The position numbers and the translations under genes are program-made. A stretch of DNA of 34,773 nucleotides, taken from positions 1 through 34,773 of the forward strand of contig JAOULC010000032.1 in the NCBI GenBank assembly GCA_029882215.1, read 5' to 3'. Below, piece by piece: positions 1 to 6,229 of this stretch; the first letter of the stretch is position 1, and the number at the start of each line of letters is the position of its first letter. The stretch is from Gammaproteobacteria bacterium. Its GTDB lineage: Bacteria > Pseudomonadota > Gammaproteobacteria > SZUA-229. Below the pieces are notes generated by a model. The model searched no databases. It saw only the letters and a list, made by a program, of their open reading frames with translations, and was not told the DNA's origin.

Positions 1-27
1 TTTTATCATAAGCTTATAACATTTAAG

Positions 28-69
28 TATACGACCGTGGTCGTAATATATTACGACCACGGTCGTATA
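28..69. repeat. Perfect 42-nt palindrome made of two operator-like sites
   Basis: Positions 28-69 equal their own reverse complement over all 42 bases. The palindrome contains two near-palindromic sub-sites, ACGACCGTGGTCGT (31-44) and ACGACCACGGTCGT (53-66), whose centres are 22 bp apart, about two helical turns. That spacing would put two regulator dimers on the same face of the DNA. It could also form a cruciform or a strong RNA hairpin, but there is no T-run after it. No target gene is visible: the next clear gene on the right points the other way, and the sequence to the left lies outside the window. Confidence 0.8.
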
Positions 70-169
70 TCCTTTTTATTTTTCTTTACTCAGTTATATT
101 GAAAATCTATATAAATATCAACGTGTTACTTCCATAATTCACACATATATGATCACTGCTCTGAGATAT

Positions 170-213
170 GCGACCATGGTCGTATTTGCTTTCGCGATGA
201 GCGGTATGGTCGT
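170..213. promoter_or_regulatory. Further copies of the CGACC-N2-GGTCG motif
   Basis: GCGACCATGGTCGT at 170-183 matches the sub-sites of the 28-69 palindrome; its core 171-182 is a perfect palindrome. A half-site ATGGTCGT follows at 206-213. Repeated copies upstream of nothing recognisable suggest a cluster of operator sites. A 68-codon hydrophobic reading frame (149-355) runs through the sites but has no ribosome binding site and no recognised family, so I do not call it a gene. Confidence 0.5.
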
Positions 214-355
214 TTTTTTATTATTACTATTAGTATCAATAACTTATGATTATTGCAATGTATTTTATTTTTTTCCTCTTTTTCTTGTTTATATAGTCGT
301 ATCGGTTTTGACTTACCTATCTCGTCTCAGTGTTTACCGGGCATTGTTTCCCTAA

Positions 356-810
356 AGGGTAAATACGCCATGGACGGCGTATTTAGTTTTCTTGAGCACA
401 ACTGCATGGGTGCAGGAGGTAGAGTAACGCAGGAGCAATTACCGAGTGATGCGATAAATTTGTATGGAACAAATTTAAACATGCGCTTTTTGCATGGCCC
501 GAAGGGTGAATCACAGGGATGTGATTCATAATGAAAACGACCAGTTAGCGAGGCTCGTCCAGTCAACTACTTAAGTAAGTTGTAAGCTGTCTTTACAATG
601 CACGGGAACCCGCAGGGCGAACAGTGTTAGGGCGGCTTTTTTGGTTACTTTTTTTGCCTACATGGATGTAGGTAAGGCGAGAGCATTAGGGCAGGACGCC
701 CGTAAGTAGAACAACGCAGGAGCAGTTGTCGAGGACGCGGAAGCTTTGCTGTAGTCAGAAAAGTGAGTTGCTGTCAGTCAACCACTGACGCCTTTGACTT
801 TGATCTTGTC
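356..810. repeat. Gene-free, repeat-like stretch with GGATG-type hairpins
   Basis: No convincing gene is present. A 21-nt segment at 426-446 recurs at 713-733 with 18 of 21 identities (AACGCAGGAGCARTT core). Two hairpins are visible: 507-514 with 521-528 (8 bp, loop AGGGAT) and 657-662 with 667-672 (6 bp, loop TGGA), both with GGATG at the loop-stem border. The composition and mosaic look are those of the interspersed intergenic repeats seen in many gammaproteobacterial genomes. Short open frames here (for example 253-531) look like chance products of the repeat. Confidence 0.45.
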
Positions 811-846
811 TTTAAAAACGGTTGGGTTTCATGCTTTAACCCAACC
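811..846 (-). terminator. Rho-independent terminator of the IMPase-family gene
   Basis: A 9-bp stem pairs 820-828 (GGTTGGGTT) with 838-846 (AACCCAACC) around a 9-nt loop. Read on the minus strand it begins five bases after the stop codon at 851-853 and is followed by GTTTTTAAAG, a typical U-tract. Confidence 0.85.
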
Positions 847-850
847 TACC

Positions 851-1636
851 TTATTCCTTAATCCACGCCCTCCAGCTCTCAAACAATGTTTTATTAACCC
901 CCGCAACAACAGACCGCCCTTCCAGTCGATTAACAAATATAGCCTCTCCATCCAGCGTACAGCAATGCCCGCCAGCTTTCTCAAAAATAAACTGCCCTGC
1001 CGAATAATCCCAGATGTTTTGTTTACCATGACAATAAACATGACCACGATTGGCTGCCAGCCAGCACCAGTCGAGTGCGGAGGCACCAAAGTTTCTTTGT
1101 GAGGCAAACGGTTGTTGTTGTACCAGTCGCACAGACAGGTCACTCTCAAGCCGTTTGAAATCAATAATGGCGACCGCACGTGTTATGTCTGTTATTTTCT
1201 GGTTGCATTTCAATTCTTCATTATTAATTAACGCCGGTTCATTTTCGGTTGCGCTAAAAAACTCATCCCGAATTGGATCGTAGACCAGTCCCATGATGAC
1301 GTTGCCATGCTGGAGTAATGCTAATGAAATAGCAAAATAAGGAATGCCGGCGGCAAAGTTACTGGTGCCATCGAGCGGGTCAAGACACCATACGGGGGAG
1401 TCTGAGTTCAGCGCGTGTTGTTGTTCCTGCTCTGTCATTTCTTCGGATAACAAAATTGAATCAGGGTAGTGTGCTAACAGTTCTGTTTGAAGTCTGTTTT
1501 GCATTGCAAGATCGGCTTCGGTGACAACGCTGCCATCGGCTTTTAACTGACTGTTCACTTGTGTAAAGCGTGGCAGAAGTTCTTCTTTAGCGGCTTTGCG
1601 GATGATGTTTTTTATTGATGTCAGGTTTGTATGCAT
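851..1636 (-). CDS. Inositol monophosphatase family phosphatase
   Basis: This 261-residue protein has the full metal-binding signature of the Mg-dependent inositol monophosphatase/FBPase superfamily: SEE at residues 64-66, DPLDGTSNF at 86-94 and WDYSAG at 209-214. Length is normal for the family. It lies 102 nt downstream of cbbR on the same strand and is probably co-transcribed with it. Family members hydrolyse inositol-1-phosphate, PAP (CysQ) or, in some lineages, fructose-1,6-bisphosphate. Its position beside the Calvin-cycle genes makes a sugar-bisphosphatase role tempting, but that is inference; the motifs do not settle the substrate. No clear Shine-Dalgarno sequence precedes the ATG. 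Confidence 0.85.
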   Translation of the reverse strand: MHTNLTSIKNIIRKAAKEELLPRFTQVNSQLKADGSVVTEADLAMQNRLQTELLAHYPDSILLSEEMTEQEQQHALNSDSPVWCLDPLDGTSNFAAGIPYFAISLALLQHGNVIMGLVYDPIRDEFFSATENEPALINNEELKCNQKITDITRAVAIIDFKRLESDLSVRLVQQQPFASQRNFGASALDWCWLAANRGHVYCHGKQNIWDYSAGQFIFEKAGGHCCTLDGEAIFVNRLEGRSVVAGVNKTLFESWRAWIKE

Positions 1637-1678
1637 AAGAAGTAGGCCGCTTATATTGTCAGTGGCGGTGAGTTTAAG

Positions 1679-1710
1679 CCAGGCAAACTTTTGTTGTCAA
1701 AGTGGCCTGG
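1679..1710. other. Intercistronic hairpin between cbbR and the IMPase gene
   Basis: CCAGGC (1679-1684) pairs with GCCTGG (1705-1710), and inside it ACTTT (1687-1691) pairs with AAAGT (1699-1703). No T-run follows on either strand, so this is more likely an RNA processing or stability element, or a weak attenuator, than a full terminator. Confidence 0.5.
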
Positions 1711-1738
1711 AGTTTAGCGGGGTTTTATTGACGGCTTA

Positions 1739-2662
1739 TCAGGTATTGTAATCTTTAAAGTCGAAATCCAGTATGTGTTTGCTTTGTTCAAGAATGTAAT
1801 CAAGAAAGGTGCGTGATACTAAAGAGAGTTGTTTTCCTTTTAGGTGCACAGCGAACCAGCGGCGTTTGATAGGGAAGCCTTCGACATCAAGAACCACCAG
1901 CTTATTAGCGGCCAGCTCCAGACGCAGGCTGTGTAGTGATAATATGGCCAGCCCCAGTCCTGCCATGACGGCTTGCTTGAGTGCTTCACTGCTACCCAGC
2001 TGCATATACGGTTCGATGACCAGTTCATTTTTTTTCAGTAAGCGGTCAAATACCAGACGGGTACCTGAGCCTTCTTCGCGCACAAGAAAACGATGCTCGG
2101 CCAGTTGTTTCAGGCTGATGTTCTTTTTACCGGCTAGCGGATGATTGGGGTGTGCCACCGGAACCAGAATATTTTCCAGAAAAGGGTAGGTTTCAAGTTT
2201 GTCATCTTCGGGGATCTGACCCATCACCACAAAATCATCCTCATTATTCTGCAGTCGCTGGATGACCTTGGAGCGGTTGGTAAACACCAGCTTGGGTTCA
2301 ACATCGGGGTATTTGTTCAAAAAACTGCCCAGCAGGTGCGGCATAAAGTACTTGGAGGTGGTTACCACGGACAGACGCAACGGGCCTTTTACGTCGCCTT
2401 TGATGCTTTCGATGGTGTTTTTTACTTCTTCAATGCTTTTGAGAATGTCGCAGGAGGCTTTATAGATGGTTTTTCCTGCCTCGGTGGGGAAAATCTTTTT
2501 ACCCATGAGTTCAAACAACGGTAAGCCGGCCTGTTCCTCAAGCCGTTTAATCTGGATGGATACAGCGGGCTGGCTAAGGTGTAGTTCTTCCGCAGCACGG
2601 GTGTAGCTGCCGTTGCGGAACACGGATTCAAAGAGTTTTAGCTGCTGAAGAGTAAAGTGCAT
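1739..2662 (-). CDS. cbbR: LysR-type regulator CbbR
   Basis: An N-terminal winged helix-turn-helix (about residues 1-60, with AAEELHLSQPAVSIQIKRLE) is followed by a LysR substrate-binding domain to the C terminus; the 307 residues are the usual length. It is transcribed divergently from cbbL, the classic arrangement for CbbR, which activates RuBisCO operons in response to metabolites such as RuBP or NADPH. I prefer the ATG at 2662, giving MHFTLQQLKLFE, because CbbR proteins characteristically start this way. An in-frame ATG at 2674 and TTG at 2680 are possible, but they lie inside the palindrome at 2672-2689. Ribosome binding sites are weak for all three. Confidence 0.9.
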   Translation of the reverse strand: MHFTLQQLKLFESVFRNGSYTRAAEELHLSQPAVSIQIKRLEEQAGLPLFELMGKKIFPTEAGKTIYKASCDILKSIEEVKNTIESIKGDVKGPLRLSVVTTSKYFMPHLLGSFLNKYPDVEPKLVFTNRSKVIQRLQNNEDDFVVMGQIPEDDKLETYPFLENILVPVAHPNHPLAGKKNISLKQLAEHRFLVREEGSGTRLVFDRLLKKNELVIEPYMQLGSSEALKQAVMAGLGLAILSLHSLRLELAANKLVVLDVEGFPIKRRWFAVHLKGKQLSLVSRTFLDYILEQSKHILDFDFKDYNT

Positions 2663-2671
2663 CTCGATTAC

Positions 2672-2689
2672 CATATACAAATGTATATG
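2672..2689. promoter_or_regulatory. Palindrome at the cbbR start, possible CbbR autoregulatory site
   Basis: CATATAC (2672-2678) and GTATATG (2683-2689) form a perfect 7-bp inverted repeat with a 4-nt spacer, ten bases upstream of the preferred cbbR start. LysR regulators commonly bind such imperfect dyads near their own start in the divergent promoter region. In the same gap TTA-N7-TTA at 2716-2728 fits the loose TNA-N7-TNA pattern described for CbbR, but in AT-rich DNA this has little weight. Confidence 0.45.
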
Positions 2690-2857
2690 TATTTTATAAC
2701 AAATTTTAATTTTTATTAATGGTTTTTAGTCTTTATAGTTCGTTCACGTTAAGAAATTGGCGAATCCCGATGATCCAGAGTCGGGTCAACAAACAAGTTT
2801 TTTGGGTTGAGGGGCTTGCTCCATCAGCTAATAAAAGCACAAAAGAGGATGCTAGAA

Positions 2858-4276
2858 ATGGCTAAAGCTTATAACGCAGGTGTTAAAGAATACCGCGAAA
2901 CATATTGGATGCCGGATTACACGCCAAAAGATACTGATATATTGGCATGTTTCAAAATCACTCCACAAGAAGGTGTACCCCGTGAAGAAGTTGCAGCGGC
3001 TGTTGCTGCCGAGTCTTCTACCGGTACATGGACTACTGTATGGACTGACCTGTTAACTGACCTTGATTACTACAAAGGTCGTGCATACGCGATCGAAGAT
3101 GTACCAGGTGATGACACTTGCTTCTACGCTTTTGTTGCTTACCCAATTGACCTTTTCGAAGAAGGTTCTGTTGTAAACGTACTGACTTCTTTAGTGGGTA
3201 ACGTATTCGGCTTTAAAGCATTGCGTGCACTGCGTTTAGAAGATATCCGCTTCCCGGTTGCTTATGTTATGACTTGTAATGGACCACCACAAGGTATCCA
3301 GGTAGAGCGTGACATTCTGAATAAATACGGTCGTCCACTGTTAGGTTGTACTATCAAGCCTAAACTGGGTCTGTCTGCTAAGAACTACGGCCGTGCTTGC
3401 TACGAAGGTTTACGCGGTGGTCTTGACTTCACTAAAGATGACGAGAACGTTAACTCACAGCCATTCATGCGCTGGAGACATCGTTTTGATTTCGTAATGG
3501 AAGCTATCCATAAAGCAGAAGCTGAGACTGGTGAGCGTAAAGGTCACTACCTGAACGTTACGGCTCCTACTTCTGACGAAATGATGAAACGTGCTGAGTA
3601 CGCTAAAGAAATCGGCGCACCTATCATCATGCATGACTACCTGACTGGTGGCTTATCTGCTAACACTCAGCTGGCTCAATGGTGTCAGGATAACGGTATG
3701 CTGTTACACATTCACCGTGCAATGCACGCTGTACTTGACCGTAACCCGCACCACGGTATTCACTTCCGCGTATTAACTAAAGTATTACGTCTGTCTGGTG
3801 GTGATCACCTGCACTCAGGTACTGTTGTTGGTAAACTGGAAGGCGATCGTGACGCGACTCTGGGTTGGATCGACATCATGCGTGATTCATACATCAAAGA
3901 AGATCGTTCACGCGGTATCTTCTTTGATCAGGATTGGGGCGCAATGCCTGGTGTTATCCCGGTTGCATCGGGTGGTATCCACGTATGGCACATGCCAGCA
4001 TTAGTTAGCATCTTTGGTGATGACTCTTGCTTACAGTTCGGTGGCGGTACATTAGGTCACCCATGGGGCAACGCTGCCGGTGCAGCGGCTAACCGTGTTG
4101 CGGTTGAAGCCTGTGTTGAAGCACGTAACCAGGGTGTTGAGCTGGAGAAAGAAGGTAAGGATATCCTTACTAAAGCTGCCAAGCACAGTCCAGAGCTTAA
4201 GATCGCTATGGAAACCTGGAAAGAAATCAAATTTGAATTTGATACGGTTGACAAAATCGACGTTGCTCATAAGTAA
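2858..4276 (+). CDS. cbbL: RuBisCO large subunit, form IA
   Basis: Catalyses carboxylation of ribulose-1,5-bisphosphate. The 472 residues match form I proteobacterial large subunits. All key residues are present, offset by eight from spinach: K167 (TIKPKLG, spinach K175), carbamylated K193 in FTKDDEN (K201), H286 (H294) and loop-6 K326 in GKLEGD (K334). The ATG at 2858 has a good AGAGGA (2844-2849) and gives the expected N terminus MAKAYNAG; an upstream in-frame start at 2807 would add 17 residues with no family support. No carboxysome genes follow; cbbQ/cbbO downstream indicate the non-carboxysomal form IAq type. The stop codon lies inside the inverted repeat described next. Confidence 0.98.
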   Translation: MAKAYNAGVKEYRETYWMPDYTPKDTDILACFKITPQEGVPREEVAAAVAAESSTGTWTTVWTDLLTDLDYYKGRAYAIEDVPGDDTCFYAFVAYPIDLFEEGSVVNVLTSLVGNVFGFKALRALRLEDIRFPVAYVMTCNGPPQGIQVERDILNKYGRPLLGCTIKPKLGLSAKNYGRACYEGLRGGLDFTKDDENVNSQPFMRWRHRFDFVMEAIHKAEAETGERKGHYLNVTAPTSDEMMKRAEYAKEIGAPIIMHDYLTGGLSANTQLAQWCQDNGMLLHIHRAMHAVLDRNPHHGIHFRVLTKVLRLSGGDHLHSGTVVGKLEGDRDATLGWIDIMRDSYIKEDRSRGIFFDQDWGAMPGVIPVASGGIHVWHMPALVSIFGDDSCLQFGGGTLGHPWGNAAGAAANRVAVEACVEARNQGVELEKEGKDILTKAAKHSPELKIAMETWKEIKFEFDTVDKIDVAHK

Positions 4277-4379
4277 AAGCGTCATCTAGCGCGCTCTGGC
4301 TGCGCTGCTGAAAAGGATCGTGTATTTTAATACACTCACCTTTCGCGCCTTGCCAGATCGCACTACCTAACACTTTTAC
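4273..4379. repeat. Long imperfect inverted repeat between cbbL and cbbS
   Basis: The 107-nt stretch folds back on itself almost end to end. GTAAAAG at 4273-4279 faces CTTTTAC at 4373-4379, TCTGGC at 4295-4300 faces GCCAGA at 4352-4357, and the apex GTGTATT (4320-4326) / AATACAC (4329-4335) is perfect with a 2-nt loop. Roughly 70 percent of the arm bases pair. The left end overlaps the cbbL stop codon (4274-4276). It may be a MITE-like insertion, or a structure that stabilises or attenuates the transcript so that cbbL and cbbS levels differ. No target-site duplication is evident. Confidence 0.75.
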
Positions 4380-4421
4380 ACGTGCTATTGAATTCAATTT
4401 AATAAATTAGGAGTAAATCAC

Positions 4422-4781
4422 ATGAGTGATGTACAAGATTACAATTCAAGCTTGAGCGATGCTGCTACAAGTCGTAAATATGAAACTTTTTCATACCTGC
4501 CACCTCTGAGCAAAGAGTCTACTCGCGCTCAGATTCAGTTCATTGTTGATAAAGGCTGGAACCCTGGTATTGAGCACACTGAGCCAGAAAATGCGATCAG
4601 CAACTACTGGTATATGTGGAAACTGCCAATGTTTGGTGAAACTAATGTGGATGTGATTCTGGCTGAGATCGAAAACTGCCATAAAGCGCACCCTAAAAAC
4701 CACGTTAGACTGTTAGGTTTTGATAACTTTGCTCAGTCTGCTGGTGCGGCAATGGTTGTTCACCGTGGCGTTTCTGTTTAA
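4422..4781 (+). CDS. cbbS: RuBisCO small subunit
   Basis: The 119-residue product carries the small-subunit core: ETFSYLPPL near residue 21, [12 protein letters not shown] around 44-55, [11 protein letters not shown] around 62-72 and VRLLGFDN around 95-102. Eight small subunits cap the octameric CbbL core. TAGGAG at 4408-4413 is a strong ribosome binding site nine bases before the ATG. It lies 145 nt after cbbL, an unusually long gap for this pair because of the intervening inverted repeat, and a terminator follows it. Confidence 0.97.
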   Translation: MSDVQDYNSSLSDAATSRKYETFSYLPPLSKESTRAQIQFIVDKGWNPGIEHTEPENAISNYWYMWKLPMFGETNVDVILAEIENCHKAHPKNHVRLLGFDNFAQSAGAAMVVHRGVSV

Positions 4782-4815
4782 GAGCGACAAGGTAATACCA
4801 TAAAGCAAGACTAAG

Positions 4816-4852
4816 AGCCTCTGCCGGACTTATGTCTGTCAGAGGCTTTTTT
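4816..4852 (+). terminator. Terminator after cbbS
   Basis: AGCCTCTG (4816-4823) pairs with CAGAGGCT (4840-4847) and runs into TTTTTT. It should end most cbbLS transcripts before the accessory genes, which fits the need for far more RuBisCO than activase. Confidence 0.9.
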
Positions 4853-4893
4853 GCCTATAATGCACAAGTTAATTAACTACAAACGAGTTTTAT

Positions 4894-5205
4894 ATGGCAC
4901 GTCCTGATGTATATGTTGGTCTGAATAACGAAGTAAATGGTGGAATGACCACGATTGGCAAGATTATCCGTGATGCCTGGGTATTCGGCTTAATTGAAGA
5001 GTCTGAAACTTGCCAAGGCTGGAACTTTGCAGGCGTTGATGCCTTACTGGATAAGGTCAACAAAGAATGGGACAAATATGGTTGTCTGGTGAGTAATTTA
5101 CCGCCAGAACTGTTTGAGAAGCATCAGAGAATTCATGATCAGGCAGTGGAAAAAGCAAAAGCTGCTGGCTGGTGTGGAGAAGCAGAAACCGATGATGAAA
5201 AGTAG
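4894..5205 (+). CDS. Uncharacterised 103-residue protein between cbbS and cbbQ
   Basis: I do not recognise a named family. The protein is soluble and acidic, with no signal peptide or membrane span. The first 45 residues look globular (WVFGLIEE, then CQGWNFAGVD), and residues 46-95 look helical, with LLDKVNKEWDKYG, PPELFEKHQRIHD and AVEKAKAAGW. Two cysteines (C39 and C94) lie near WxF/WC motifs. It is flanked by terminators on both sides (4816-4852 and 5228-5250), so it appears to form its own transcription unit inside the RuBisCO block. The ribosome binding site is poor. Coding-like sequence and location support a real gene, plausibly a RuBisCO accessory or assembly factor; that role is inference. 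Confidence 0.75.
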   Translation: MARPDVYVGLNNEVNGGMTTIGKIIRDAWVFGLIEESETCQGWNFAGVDALLDKVNKEWDKYGCLVSNLPPELFEKHQRIHDQAVEKAKAAGWCGEAETDDEK

Positions 5206-5227
5206 CATGGCAAAATGAGGATAATAA

Positions 5228-5250
5228 GCAGTCAGTTTTTGACTGTTTTA
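5228..5250 (+). terminator. Short terminator after the 103-residue gene
   Basis: CAGTCA (5229-5234) pairs with TGACTG (5240-5245) around GTTTT and is followed by TTTTATTTG. It is weaker than the cbbS terminator. Confidence 0.6.
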
Positions 5251-5322
5251 TTTGCGCGGTGCTGTAGTACAAAAGTAAAAAATATTTTAAAACAAAGTTA
5301 ATCGAATCAGAGAGAGCAGGTC

Positions 5323-6144
5323 ATGTCCATTACTGAAAACGTTGTAGATGCTGAGCAGTATTTAGTTAAAGATGAGCCTTATTACGAGCCGGTGGGTTCT
5401 GAAATAGAGTTATATGAATCTGCTTATGACGTTCGTATGCCTATGATGATCAAAGGCCCTACAGGCTGTGGTAAATCACGCTTTGTAGAGCACATGGCAT
5501 GGAAACTGGGTAAACCGTTAATCACCGTTGCCTGTAATGAAGACATGACGGCATCTGATCTGGTTGGTCGTTTTCTGTTAGATAAAGACGGTACCAAATG
5601 GCAGGACGGACCGTTAACAACAGCGGCACGTATGGGCGCTATTTGCTATCTGGACGAAATCGTTGAAGCCCGTCAGGATACAACGGTTGTTATTCACCCG
5701 TTAACCGATCACCGTCGCAGTTTACCGCTTGATAAAAAAGGTGAGCTGATTCAGGCGCATCCGGATTTCCAGCTGGTTATCTCTTATAACCCCGGTTATC
5801 AAAGTTTAATGAAAGACTTAAAGCAATCGACTAAACAACGTTTTGGCGCGATGGACTTTGATTACCCGGTTGAAGTAACCGAAATCGCGATTGTTTCAAA
5901 AGAGTCTGGTGTTGATAAAGACACAGCAGAAAAGTTAGTACACATTGCGCAGCGAGCCCGTAACCTCAAGGGTCATGGCTTAGATGAAGGTATTTCAACG
6001 CGTTTATTGGTTTACGCAGGACAACTGATCGCCAAAGGTGTTGCACCGTTAGCTGCGTGTAGCATGACCATGGTGACACCGTTAACGGATGATCCTGATA
6101 TGCGTGATACCTTAAATGCAGCAGTTGAAACATTTTTTGGCTAA
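5323..6144 (+). CDS. cbbQ: RuBisCO activase AAA+ subunit CbbQ
   Basis: This 273-residue MoxR-type AAA+ ATPase has Walker A GPTGCGKS at 45-52, Walker B ICYLDEIVEA at 107-116, sensor ISYNP at 153-157 and an arginine-finger region KQRFGA around 171-176. CbbQ forms hexamers that bind one CbbO and use ATP to strip inhibitory sugar phosphates from form I RuBisCO. Length is normal (about 265-275). Its place next to cbbO and downstream of a non-carboxysomal cbbLS marks it as the Q1/O1 type. Confidence 0.96.
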   Translation: MSITENVVDAEQYLVKDEPYYEPVGSEIELYESAYDVRMPMMIKGPTGCGKSRFVEHMAWKLGKPLITVACNEDMTASDLVGRFLLDKDGTKWQDGPLTTAARMGAICYLDEIVEARQDTTVVIHPLTDHRRSLPLDKKGELIQAHPDFQLVISYNPGYQSLMKDLKQSTKQRFGAMDFDYPVEVTEIAIVSKESGVDKDTAEKLVHIAQRARNLKGHGLDEGISTRLLVYAGQLIAKGVAPLAACSMTMVTPLTDDPDMRDTLNAAVETFFG

Positions 6145-6169
6145 CACAAGTTCAACGTAACTGTGCGCG

Positions 6170-6193
6170 GAAGAATCGTTACGCTAATTCTTC
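6170..6193 (+). other. Intercistronic hairpin between cbbQ and cbbO
   Basis: GAAGAAT (6170-6176) pairs with ATTCTTC (6187-6193) around a 10-nt loop. No U-tract follows. It may set the cbbQ:cbbO ratio, which in the active complex is six to one, by protecting the upstream message; this is inference. Confidence 0.5.
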
Positions 6194-6229
6194 TGTCGTG
6201 TGTTGTTCTGATAACGATAGAAATTTATT

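Noticed and set aside
149-355. 68-codon hydrophobic reading frame
   Set aside because: No ribosome binding site, no family, and it runs through the operator-like palindromes.
253-531. 92-codon frame in the repeat-like stretch
   Set aside because: Lies across repeat hairpins and lacks a ribosome binding site; reads as a by-product of the repeat.
2807-2857. N-terminal extension of CbbL
   Set aside because: The family N terminus and the AGAGGA site both point to the ATG at 2858.
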